From Todiramphus chloris collaris (Eukaryota; Chordata; Aves; Coraciiformes; Alcedinidae), in the NCBI GenBank assembly GCA_025345505.1, contig JANVCC010000062.1:13804809-13868808 (forward strand): a stretch of 64,000 nucleotides of DNA, written 5' to 3'. The notes beneath the pieces were generated by a model. It saw only the letters and a program-made list of their open reading frames with translations, did not search any database and was not told where the DNA came from. The translations under genes and the position numbers were made by a program. Positions 38,276-50,000 of this stretch are shown here, piece by piece; positions within the stretch are counted from its first letter, which is position 1, and the number at the start of each line of letters is the position of its first letter.

Positions 38276-38967
38276 AGCGTTAGCGCGATTTTCTACCCTT
38301 GGTTTAAAAAGCAGAAGGAACTGTTAGTTAGAGGAAGTGGCATAAAAGCTGAAGCTGGCCGAGGGAGCGTCTTGTACCAACCCGGGTTTCTGCACTGCCC
38401 CATCAGTTTTTAAATCACAGCACCTTTTCAAGCCTCTCTACAACTTAAGCACAAGCCTTAATATTAAACTTAGTCTAATAACATATTAATTTGGAGGCAT
38501 CCCCTCAAATTCTTTGCTCATATTTGTGAGCAAAGATCAAAAATCCTTTGCCTGGTATTCCTATACAGCCTTAGGTGCACAGAATACGTACGTGCTTTTC
38601 CCTCCAGCCCTTTAAAGAGATAAGCTGCTTACTAGGACTTTGCTCTCTCATTTTAGCAAAAACATTTTAGCAAAAGGTGTTAAAGAGAAGATAAGGCTTT
38701 TGGCTCCATTGTAAGTTTACAAGACGCACAGCGTGGAAAAGAAGAATTCTTATTAATAGTTCCATAATTTACAGAAATGCCAAAGGGAGAGTTTAATGCT
38801 ATAGCTGTAGGAGCTGTTTCCCCACCTCCACCCTGAAGGTTTTTGCTTTCCTCCGTCAGTATTTTCTCCTACTGAAACTGTCAAGAGTCGGTGGGCTGCC
38901 TGTCTGCAGGGAGTGTTTAAAGCAGCATGTTGCTTATCCAGCTGTTTCCTCTCACTTTTCTTCCCAG

Positions 38968-39080
38968 CTTACCAGAGAAGATCAGGATGAGTCTACGGAA
39001 GCAAACCCCTAGTGACTTCCTAAAACAAATTATTGGCAGGCCAGTTGTTGTCAAATTGAATTCTGGAGTTGATTATCGAG
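38968..39080 (+). CDS. LSM6: LSM6 first coding exon (CDS from 38,987)
   Basis: The acceptor TTCCCAG ends at 38,967, and an alternative AG at 38,974-38,975 lies 8 nt on. The donor GTAAGT begins at 39,081. It carries residues 1-31 plus the first base of the codon for Gly32. Confidence 0.92.
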
Positions 39081-42000
39081 GTAAGTTTTCCATCTGTTTC
39101 TCACACTGAGCAAAGTCATGGCTTAAGGAGATTAGAACAGATGCATTGCTTTTGAAAAGCAAAACAATGTGATCCAGAATCTTGGGAGTATGTGAATATG
39201 TTGCTCAGGATGATGACATTAAAAATTGAAAATCAACTCTGGAGAAACTGATGAAAAGAAGATGAACGGTAGATTTAGAGATTAAAATTACTTATCTAAA
39301 TTACTAGTGTCCTTAGTCACAGATGGTTAGATTGGAGTCTCAAGACTATTCTGAGTTTCTGATCTGTTATTTTTAAAGACTGTCTGGAATTACAATCCCT
39401 GAAATGGCCAGGCAGTCCCCTTTTCAGTGCTCTGATAGCAACCCTTGTTGGAACTACCCTTTTCTTCACCTTCCTGTTCTTCATTTCCTAGTGTAGACCT
39501 TGGTCCAGAAAAGCTTCAAACCGTAAACTGTGCCATCAGTCATAAGCCTACTGCTACAGGAGGGATGAGAGTTATTTACATTCTTGGTTAAACAACTACA
39601 TAGATACATACTGGGTCAAGGCTTACAGACACTAGAGAAAGCTTGGTGTGGCTTTTGCTGCTGCGTGCCCAGTTCATTTTAACACAGTCCAGCTGTTTTA
39701 TTCTAGAACTCTTCTTGCACTGTATGTACAATTATAGGGGGTTTTAACCAGTAAATTAAACTCCTCTGTTCAGTAAGATGTCCTGGTCCTACTCCCTTTA
39801 GGATAGGACTATTGGCCTGTCCATTTTTTTTAGTACCATCCAAACTTAATAACACAGTCAGGTATCTTTGTTATGCACAGTGTAGATACAAATTCTGGAA
39901 GGATTTAAACATTACAGTCCTGCTATAGATCACTGCTGCATACAGGTTTAATTTGATTGTCTCAGCTTGGCACTTGTGAGAGGAGATTTGTTTCTGCCAT
40001 GATAAGGAGTCTTTGTATTCTAAGAGTTTTAAGTTGTTCACTGACAGAGCAAACAGTGCCTTATTATCTATCCCTTCCTGTTCCTCTTTAGTGTCTCAGC
40101 TGAGAAGGTTTGCAGGCTGTTATTTCTTTGCCTGAGAACATTGTCTGAGCACTTCAGATGAGGTTGGTGGCTTAAAAACTTCTCACTGGCCATTGGCCTC
40201 TTTAAATCTTCCTTGCAGGATAATGTAGCAACAGCTCACAAGAGTCACTTAAAGCAAGTCATTTACCTAAAGAAACACACAAGGCAGGACCAAACCAGAT
40301 TTTGAGCTTTCCCCTCATCAAGGCTAGTTCAACATGCCTGCAGTCAGACCTACCAGGAATTGAACCATAATTCCTTTGAACACTTATTTGTTACTGGATT
40401 TTTCCCCTTCCCTTCCTTATTTCCCTCTTTTCTTTGCTTCGACTTGATGTGATCCTGCAGTTAAAAACCAGTATACTGTTCTCATGTGAAAAACAGGCAC
40501 TCACTTTCTTTTCTGCAGAAATTAGACTGACATTTGTAAAAGCCAGGCATTAAAAAAGCCAGCATCTCAGGCTGTTGCTGCAGATCTAGGCTCCCTCTAG
40601 GCTGTGTTGCTAATTTTATGTCCGTGCCTTTACCCTGTGAGCCACCATAGGCACAACGTGGCCTAATACAAGTGTTGACGTGTAACTGTAAAATGTCTTG
40701 ACTTGCTGCTGAGTGCTGCACACATCTAAGGGAGGAAGCCCTGAGAAAGTCATGTGATACATTAATATGTATGATTTCTATGTGTAGAGATGGGTACGTG
40801 CAGTAAAACATCTCTTGGACGAAACGGATAAAATACTAGTCAGGAGTGGCAGGGGTGGTGTTTAGTGCCATTAGCAACCTGAGAGTAAACAAAAAGAAAA
40901 GGAGGAAGAGAATGAAACAGCCATAAACACACTTTAGGAACAAAAGAGTTTGAAATACTGCATTTACAGCCTGCTGAGCAGCATCTTAAGAGAAACATCA
41001 CAGTCCCGTCGTCATTTTGGACAGTGTTGTTTTTGTTCTTCTATGGAGCACGCAGGATTATCAGAGTGAAGAGATTTCTGAATTTGGTTTGGGTTTTTTG
41101 GTGTTTTAGTACCACTCTGTGAGCAGTCCGTTTTTCCTATGTGCATGGGAACAGAGGAAAGAAAAGCATAAAGGAAAATAATAATCCTCAAACCATTACA
41201 AGTTGTCAGGAGAAGTTGAATTCCTAATCATTTAATGGAAGCTATTACAGTGACACCTCTGAAAAATGAGAATGTGTCCTAGAGGAGGAATCTCAGACTG
41301 GAGTTGTCTCCCCCTCCCTAAGTACAGCCAAGACACTGTGTTTTGAGTTTTAATGCCAGGTGAATAAAGCAGGCATTTTTCAAACAGTATTTTAGTAATA
41401 TTGTGGGGGTGTTAAAGGATGAAGTCAGGAACACACACATGAAAGATGGAGATAATTAATACAGATTTGTACAAGTTGTTTTATGGGCACAATTAACAAA
41501 TGTATTTTCCTGATTAAAAAACCCAACTAATATTGCAAATGGCGTAGATTTTTTTTCTTGAGGTGCATTAACTAAACAGCGTAATTTTATTTTTGTGGGA
41601 AGATATCAGTGTAATTTGAAATCCCTTTACCTGTTAAAAATGATGTAGGAATTTGTTTACATCAAAACAGAGATTTGCAGCCAATGTTCTTATATATCTG
41701 TTAGCATGAAGAAGAAACAGGAAAAAGTGTATATGGTGACCCGTATTTAGAAGGTTGGTTTTCAGCTCCATCCTTCACAAGTTTTGATGCAAACTCAAAT
41801 TTATACAGCCCTGTCCTTAGGTTACCCAGTTACACTTAATGTCACAGGTTCTTTTCAGGTGTGTGGCCTGAAACAGAAGTGAGAAAGGGACAACTTAAAC
41901 TCTTAAAGTGGAAATTGTCACTTCATCCCCTTAGGTCAACCTGTAAAGTTACTACTAGAGCACCTGGGGTTCCTCAATCCAAGCTTAATTTTTTGAAGAA

Positions 42001-43737
42001 TACTCTGATCTACGGACTCATCTGGCCAAGCTTTGACTTTTCGTTTGTTATGAAGATACATTTTTTTTCAGTACTATTTGAACACAGTGCATTTTTGTTC
42101 ATTTTTAAAAAAAGTTTAAACCAATTCACTTTTAAACCATCACTGCCTTTAGGTGTCCTCGCTTGCCTGGATGGGTACATGAATATAGCTCTGGAACAGA
42201 CAGAAGAATATGTAAATGGACAATTAAAGAACAAATATGGGGATGCATTTATCCGAGGAAATAATGGTAAGTCCTCCTCTTTCTCATTAGAAGATTGTGT
42301 TTTGATATTTCTAAGTTTGAGGAGTGCCTGAGATGTAAAAGCAAGCTGCCTCTAAGAATGTTAGTTTTAGGCTTTCTTGCAACCCTTAATCTTTTTACGG
42401 TTTCACTTTTCAGGGTCTCTTCTGCATTCCCGTGGCCTTTTTTGCCTCTCAATTTGAAGTTCACTTAAAGAAACATGCTCTTCTGTAGCCTTCCTTAGAG
42501 CTCACTTCCTGTCACTTGACAGGTTTAGTATTTTGCACTTGCTGCTTGCTTAGATGGCCTCTGCTTCACAGAAGATTGTGTTTTGCTGGGCAAACTACTG
42601 CATAAATTTATGATATAGTACAGATATTGATGACACTAATATTTTCTTGTGATGCAGTTGTCCAGACCTGAATGAATGCTGCTCATTAGTACTGGAGGTT
42701 ATTTTCATCTTTACTACCTGTCAGGAAAGTAACTTGTATTTTAAGTATTGGTCCTTTGAATATACCAGTGCAGTAGGTGGATTTTAGAGCACTTGAAGGA
42801 CAATCCCAGGCTCCTGAAATGACTCTGTGATATCAGTTAGGCAGTAATAGCAGAACATGCCAGGGAGAGGAATATCTAAAAATAGAAAAGGTTCACAAGT
42901 CAGATGTGAAGAGACTTGTAGGGAAGGGAAATGAAGCAGAGTCTTACCAAGTTACTTCAGAAGAGAATGGAAAATAGGAAGGAGGGAGGGAATAAAAAGA
43001 AAGAACTGAATCCTGAACATTACACCAGCATGAAACAGTGTTTCGGGGGGAGAAATAGTCCTTGAACAAAGCCAGATACTTTTTGCAAGGAATTTGGATT
43101 ATTATGCTAAGGAGTGCAGTGATAGTGCAGCTGCAGAGTCAGTTACAGAAATCAGACTATTCTAGAAGATCAGAGGCAGGCGGCCGAAGAACAGGCTGAG
43201 CAGAGAACTGAAGACATCCCAGGTTTAGGAGCAGGACACAGTTTCATGTTGTGCATGGATCGATTGTGGAGGTATCACCAGCCAGGCAGGTGGAAGATGT
43301 CTGCTGCATCATAGGTAACTGTTAGCTTGCCTTAAGAGCTGGTGATTTCCACCTTTTGTTGAAAGATCCTAGAATTAGCATCTGACACCCATAATTCTGC
43401 TGTTTAGAAACTCAGTCCCTTCCAGTGCCACAGGGTAGCTGATTTTATTGTCTGTCAGTTCAGCCTGCACCTGCTGGAGTGTAGTTGGGCTCTGAGTGTA
43501 ATAAATACTGAACCCAAGTCATACTTAACGTGTAAAATTGATAGCATTTCTTGAAACCTGAACTTAGGTTTCCCAACTTTGTTCCTACCAAACAGAATTC
43601 ATTACACTGTTTTACAAGCCATGGAAAGATGATATTTTAAAGAAACAGGCTTCCACACAGATTTACCAGGGCCCTCTGATGTGTGCTGCTTTCTTTTCAC
43701 AGTGTTGTACATAAGCACTCAGAAGAGGAGGATGTGA
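38987..43737 (+). CDS. LSM6: U6 snRNA-associated Sm-like protein LSm6 (3 coding exons)
   Basis: The protein is a subunit of the heteroheptameric LSm rings: nuclear LSm2-8, which binds the U6 snRNA 3' end for splicing, and cytoplasmic LSm1-7, which drives mRNA decapping and decay. The coding exons are 38,987-39,080, 42,153-42,266 and 43,703-43,737. All introns are GT-AG and both junctions split a codon after its first base. The joined frame is 243 nt, 80 aa plus stop, which is the usual LSM6 length. The Sm1 motif (about residues 20-50) shows VVKLNSGVDYRG, then D38, the MN pair at 41-42 and E50. The Sm2 motif is at about 65-74 (IRGNNVLYIS). The start AGGATGA follows a pyrimidine-rich acceptor. 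The upstream CpG island fits ubiquitous expression. No defect was seen. Confidence 0.97.
39081..42152 (+). other. LSM6: LSM6 intron 2, no other feature
   Basis: About 3.1 kb between coding exons. No independent gene or repeat was recognised. The ORF around 41,861-42,331 is mostly intron read-through into the next exon. Confidence 0.7.
42153..42266 (+). CDS. LSM6: LSM6 second coding exon
   Basis: The acceptor CTGCCTTTAG ends at 42,152 and the donor GTAAGT begins at 42,267. It encodes Gly32 to Asn69 plus one base, covering most of the Sm1 motif and the start of Sm2. Confidence 0.95.
43703..43737 (+). CDS. LSM6: LSM6 last coding exon
   Basis: The acceptor TTTTCACAG ends at 43,702. The exon encodes residues 70-80 (VLYISTQKRRM) and the TGA stop at 43,735-43,737. 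The 3' UTR follows. Confidence 0.95.
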
Positions 43738-43860
43738 AGATGCCAGAAGGAGGCTGTTTTGTACTTGTGAACCTCTTCAAAGTGATGAGCCCTATTTGAT
43801 TTGTAGTTAATAATCCAACGGTGAAATACACAAGTGTTTAAATTTTATTATTTTTTTTTA

Positions 43861-43866
43861 AATAAA
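43861..43866 (+). terminator. LSM6: Poly(A) signal, likely LSM6
   Basis: AATAAA lies 124 bp past the LSM6 stop, in a T/A-rich 3' UTR. Further AATAAA-type motifs occur at about 43,930-43,940. Confidence 0.65.
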
Positions 43867-43959
43867 TGTAAACAAGTGTAACTTCCTGAATGTTTTTGTT
43901 TGAAAGCATTGCTTTGTTCCACTGTACAGAAAATAAAAATAAAAGAGAAGCATGTAATA

Positions 43960-46900
43960 GTGCTGCAAGACTAATTCAAAGCAACAGCTCATCTAATTAT
44001 GTTAAGGGTTACAGAAATACTGATGGGAATGCAAGCAGGCATGGAGTAATTGCAGATCACAACCTTTCATTGATGGCAAAACAATAGTTTAACTGATGTT
44101 GCAAAAGGAAATGCTAGTGTTTTGGTGACAATGACCTGTCCCTTTTGGAAAACAAGGGAGCATCTTGAAATACTGATCTGTAAAGAATCATCTGGTAAAA
44201 AGTTTAGCTGTCAAAAAAAAAATTTTAAAAATCATGGATTGAATCAAGGGATTCAACGGTGACACTTCAGTAGTTAGGGGTGGGGAAAGAATGGAATCCA
44301 ACTGAAGAAGAGCCCTAAAGGTGAAAAGCAAGCCCTGTGCCAGCTGAAGAAGTCAGAGGTGAAAAGTTCTTGGCTGGTGTGCCAACAGTGCCAGTAGCTG
44401 CTTCACCTGCCTCTCTACCCCCACCCTGCCTCAGCTTGCAGTTACCTTTTTTCCTGCATCTCTACCAAACACAATGGACTTCTTCAACAAAAAGCAATTT
44501 TAACTGGTATCTAAAGCTACTCCTGAAAACAGACTAGGAATCTAAAAGCTTTTGTAAAGATGCCATAAGCATCCCCTTCAGACATTCCACTCTTTCACCC
44601 TTCCACTCCACCCCCAACATACAACTATCTATCTATTCTCTTTCTCTCTCTGCTAGCCAAAAATGAGAAGAGACAGATTAGGCTTACAGTGCGTGGGGTA
44701 GGCATTAGGGAGGGGAAACCTCTGTGCAGGCTATAGACTCAGAACCTGTTTGGGTTTATTTTGCAGCAGTGCTCTCAAATAGTCAGAGCCCAGTAAGTAA
44801 ATCCAGTTCAGTTTTGTGTGGATATTTATTCCAATCTATAAGTTATCTTTTCACCCTTTACAATCACTCAGACCAGAAAAAAACCTGAACCTTCAGCTAT
44901 TTCTTAGTGTGAGTGTTACTGCACTGATACCCAGATACTCAAGAGCGTTATTCCTCGGGAGCAGGTTACAAGTTAGGGTAATGTTCCTCATGGTGAGGTC
45001 ATTTAGCTTCTTTTTTTTTTTTTTAAAACAAGTATTCTGAAGCCCTGCTTTATTCTTCGTGCAGTTTTTAGTGCCTCCAAGAGCAAAATTACTTCCAGTT
45101 ATAGATGGATAAACAAAGACCATTATGTGAATGTAACATTGTCCCATTCTTTCCAAGCACCCACCAGCAGCTTTAATGCAAACAGGGAACTGTAACATTT
45201 TAGAGATCGAAGGGAGAGCTCATGAGTTGTAATTTTTGTTGGGGTTTTGTTTGTTTTTTTTAAAAATCAAGGAATAAGTCTAAATTATTTTGCAATCAGT
45301 AGTTAACCTTTCCACATTATTTCTGTGTTCTGAAGTGTGTAGAGATGCTACTTTATAATATGCTTCAATAAATTTATCATTTTCTGACAGGTTGAAAAGG
45401 GTCCAGAATATAAGTACAAATCACCAACTTGCTCTACTCAAAAAAAAGAAAAAAACAGATGTACTTCCAAGGGAAGCATCGCCATTTCTCTTTCATTCTG
45501 ACATCTATTTGCAGCTGGCAGGTTATCACATGCTTCCATTCCAGGAGACTGTCTGGGGTTTGAGTTTTTTGTTTGGTTTTTTTTTTTTTTTTGCACGTGT
45601 CTGTGTTTTGGTTTGGATTTTTTTTCAGTTTTAATACAGGGTTAGTTTCTTTTCCACTCTTCCTCCTCCACCTACCCAGCTACAGCGACACAGACTGGTT
45701 TACTCTCAAGAGTCTGCAGTGCTAACATAACTACAATTCTGTTACTACAAGTTCAGTAACAGAATATTTTTCAGTTATGATTTGCTACTTCAGATAGTCT
45801 AATCACATACTAAGCTCTGAACTTCGAAAATCCTACGTAGATTATGTACTGAGGGGTTGTTAATACATTCTAGATCATTAAGTCTCTATGTACTATGTGA
45901 GGGAGATGATAGGAAAATATGCACTAAAGATGAACTGTAATGTTCAAATTTCCAAAGTAGCTAAAGAAATTAAACATTTAATTCCCACTTTTCTGTACAT
46001 TTTACAAGATATTCCACAACCCCCCCCCCCCCCCCAAATCAGTCTGCAGCTCCTAAGTTTAATTCAAATGAACAATTCAGCTTGACTTCAGTTAGGCAGT
46101 CCAGTGTTCAGATGTGGTCTATTTTGAGTTGGATAAAACATTCATCTTGGATTTATTTTACTTATCTTTTAGATTTTGTTTTGACTTACTATATTCTATA
46201 GGATAATATACCACTTGCAAATAATTACAACACTATCCAAAGTGTAAGTTGTAAGGCATCCCATTCTATATGCATGCAAGCATCAGAGTAGAACGGTGCG
46301 TTTCACCAACTGACAATACTTCACAAAGACTCAGCCTGGTTTATAAGATTTTTATCCCATTGGGAGATACAAATACACTCTTAAAAACACAGTATGTCTT
46401 CACCCACAAAAGACTGTATTCGATACTAACACCCATGACCTTCATGTTACCTCATTTACCACATCCTAATGCTCTTGCCCTGGTACTGGTGTATAAAACA
46501 GTTTTCCTTATGAATTAAACTCATCTAGAACAGGACTGACAAATATTCCTTGAGCAGCTTACAAGTGCTTATCCATCACTAGTCTTAGAAGAATGCACCC
46601 AAAAATCAAGTAATCCAAAACTACCCAAGAAAAATTGAATTTCAAAGATGAAAGCTGCATTCACACACATAGTACTTTCATGACATGAGATCGTTTCATG
46701 AAACCAACCCCATCCAATCACTGCTCCACCCCCTTTCAGTTCACAGACAGGCTCTAGGAAGAGCAGTAACTGGGTTTGCTACATCCCCACAGCCAGTGAG
46801 AGTTTTTAGCTCCTGAAAAGCCAAACCGAGCCACATCTCCTTGGACAAAAGCCTGGGAAGAGAAGAACAGCACATCCCATGGATACTAAAGAAAGCAAGG

Positions 46901-46975
46901 CAAGAAGGAGGAGGTAAGTACTCACCATACAGTGAAAGAGCCAAAAGCCAGGTCACTACTAAAGCCTGCCTGCCC
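43960..46975. other. Intergenic between LSM6 and REELD1
   Basis: No gene is supported. It contains T-rich tracts (about 45,010-45,024, 45,580-45,592) and a 16-C run (46,020-46,035). Confidence 0.5.
46020..46035. repeat. Homopolymer of 16 C
   Basis: An uninterrupted C run in AT-rich DNA. The length is prone to sequencing error. Confidence 0.85.
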
Positions 46976-46977
46976 TG

Positions 46978-47009
46978 GCATGCCCCTATATAAAGGGAGC
47001 AGGGCATGC
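46978..47009 (+). promoter_or_regulatory. TATA-like box inside an inverted repeat
   Basis: TATATAAAG at 46,987-46,995 is flanked by GCATGCCC (46,978-46,985) and GGGCATGC (47,002-47,009), a perfect 8-bp inverted repeat. It may be a plus-strand core promoter, but no convincing gene follows closely. Confidence 0.3.
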
Positions 47010-50000
47010 TAGGAAAGTTTCTTTTAAAGGTGCAGACACCGATCAGCACTCAGGTGTACAGTTTGTTGCACCTGGTTCCTAATTTGAAGGGCTTCTAATG
47101 CAAATGACTCTGAACATTATTTAGAGTTATTTCTATCTTTTTTTTTCTATGACAAAACAGCTACTCAGAGCCCTTCTGGGTACAGCTTGCCCCTTAAGTT
47201 CTAAAGCTCTCACCCAGCTCAGAAAACCAGCCGTGCCCCACAGGAGCAGCTTTCAGCTGCACTGTGCACAGCAGTCAAGCAAATGTGCAAGTGCTTGCAA
47301 AGTGACAGCCTTCAAACCTTTAGCTGATGGTACCAAAGCAATGCCTGATCTTTAATAGGCCAACCCATGCCTGTGGCTGGCTCCAGCACTGTGTTGGTTT
47401 TGAAAGCAAATGGACTGTGGAACCAGCAGCTTCAAAGTCTCAGGTCCCTGTGCCAAACTGTTCTTCGAGGCTGAGAAATCCGATGGGAGGAGGCTTTTCC
47501 TGAGCTGCCGTATTGATCCTGACCAAGGGACCCTTGAACATCTAGGAGTCAGTGATTCACACAGCAGCTTCAGGGTGGCTGTCAGGTTTCCTTTGAGCTG
47601 CACAGACCCTTTGGCCACAGGACAACTCTGCCAGCTCACGGGCAGCTCCCACTCAGCACCATGACTGCATCACCTGCCTGGCCTTGCCTTTATCTAACAG
47701 AGCAGCAACAAATTCTCATGAGAACAACCTTTAGAAAGAGCTTTTTTTTTGGTAAGGAAATTTCAGAACAGCTCAAGTGATGAAAAGGGAGAGCTGCTCT
47801 CCACAGACAGGGTGGTATTTGCAATAACTCATCATGGGAAAATTCATCTGGGCTTTCACCTGATGCTACATGAATGTGGGGTGCCCAGCTTCTGAAGGGA
47901 TGTACAATTCATGTGCTGTCTGTATTCCTCGTCTTATTCTGTCTTATTAAATCAGTCATTAAGCTATTTGTTGCTGAGCTTTCTTACTGATATCCAGAGA
48001 GCCTTGCACATTACACCTCTTCTCTAACCTCCCCAAACTTTGTTCACAGGACACAGGCAGGCACTAGCTGACTAGGGAGGACTTCTAACTCATTATAAAC
48101 CTGATTATCTTACAATAACAAATCATCTCTCAACCTATCAATGAAGCAACCAGCTTGTTGAGCGTCAGCTCTGGGTTGGTTACATCCATGCCTATATTAC
48201 ACACTCATCTCCACTGCACCTGCTCTACATCTGCTATCCCTGTTGTGACCCAATGATGTGCAGATAAAGAAGCAATCTGCAGGAAAGAGAAATTTTCTGC
48301 ATCAAAGCGCCTGGGATGTTACTGGGTTTATAATCCCTCTGTGCATTTCATCAATGAAATTTCAACTGATGTAGCTTACAGACTATCTTAATTATCAAGC
48401 TATTACAGAACATGCAGTTTTCTCCAGTGTTATTTTAAAAACCCAACTGGGTTTGTTAGTTGGTTTTTTTTTTCCTTCTAGAAATCCACCACACAAATTC
48501 TGCTGAGAAAACAACAGGCAGAGTGTAAGTTGTCTTATATCCCCTTCTCCTTGCCAGCTTCCTACTAAGAAATTTATGACAGGAAAAAGGCAAACCTCTT
48601 TCTAGTGACAGCAGTGCCACGTGGTTTTCTAGTGTCTGTCTGGGGCCCATTGTCAGAGCGATCAGCAGAGCCTGGCTGAGCTCAAGTGACTCCAGCAAGT
48701 CAAAGCTCTGGCAAGAGAAGGCTGAGGCAATGCTGTCATGGTGGGTGATGCAACCAGAGGCTATGGAGAGGGCTGTATTTCTTACTGGAAACAACTGCCT
48801 GTCACTTGGCATTCGATTGTGCAGTTGGAGGCTGCTGGTAGGTGCCTGTGTCATGGTAACGACTGTGACAGGCTTTTTCCATCTCTAAAGAGGAGATGGT
48901 AGTGACATTTGGGTTGAGTGCCGCTTTGAAGCTCCTGAGTTCCTCTGCTTGAGAGCAGGCTGGAGGCTGAACTCCGAGCAAGGCTGTATTTCAGAGCAGC
49001 CCAGCAATTAACTCCCGTGCAGGCAGCACTGTGCAGCTCTGCCGACTGGGGCTGCTGACCCTGCGTACAGCCCCCGTGCCCTGCCCACAGACAGCTGCCA
49101 GCATCAGGAGCGAGCAGAACCCGGTCAGTGCTGCCCCATGTCCTGTGCCATTACTGATGCCTTGGGTCTGGGTCTCATTTGTTTGAAGCTCTTCTCCCTT
49201 CTCCCCACAGCTTTGCATAGAGATCTAGGGAACACCCAAAACGGCCGTTTCAGGGTCCACACTCTGCTGCTTTTCCTTCTTTTTCAGGTGGTAGCCAGGG
49301 GAAAAACAGTCTTCACTGGAGCTGCCCTAATGAAACAGTCTGCCCAACACACAGCAGCAGCTGAAGAAGACCCTGCAATGCTGTCACGCACCGGCGTGAC
49401 ACAAAGGCCTACACTTACCTGCAGTACTGTTTTCAGATGTGGCCACTGTGCCAGAACAGCTGCGACATGTTTGGCATTTCCCCTGCAGACTGGCAGAGTT
49501 CTGGAGCTGCTGCTTTATTACTCTGGAATAATAAGCGAGGAATAGTTTAGTTTAGGAATAAGTTAGTAAAGGAAAACCATAAGAGACCAGCTGGTTTCAG
49601 GAAAGGATTAGTCATTAATACAGCGTAAAAGTACATGAATTACAAACTGGAACAGAATCAGTAATGCAAACTCTTCTCCCTTCCCCTGAACTACTCTCTG
49701 CTTCCACTGGTAAAAGGAAAGAGAACTACAAGTCTTACACTGTATCATCAAGTGACTATAAAGCCTCTTTCAAATGCTGAGGAGAGCAGGCTGCTGAGAG
49801 CCCAATACCACCAGTTCCCATACTTTCAAACCAGTTAAACAGATGAGAGCTGGGCTGTCAGCAGCAGTACCTTATTTTACAATCTTGTTTCACTTCTGGA
49901 GGAGAGGTGGCAGAGCAGGCCAGGCTGATGGGAACAGTGGGGTGTCTCCAAGCCTGCCTCCAGTTTTTGGAGGGCATCCCAGGCAGAGGTCACCATGATG

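Noticed and set aside
37308..38413. Long ORFs on both strands over the CpG island (164 codons minus, 276 codons plus)
   Set aside because: CpG-rich DNA is poor in stop codons. The products are Arg/Pro/Ala/Gly-rich with no domains, and the region is best explained as the LSM6 promoter.
41861..42331. 156-codon ORF spanning the second LSM6 coding exon
   Set aside because: It is the true exon (42,153-42,266) flanked by open intron sequence. The splice sites are clear.
48456..49545. ORFs of 132 (minus) and 135 (plus) codons upstream of REELD1
   Set aside because: No homology recognised, no fitting splice sites or start context, and overlapping alternatives on both strands.
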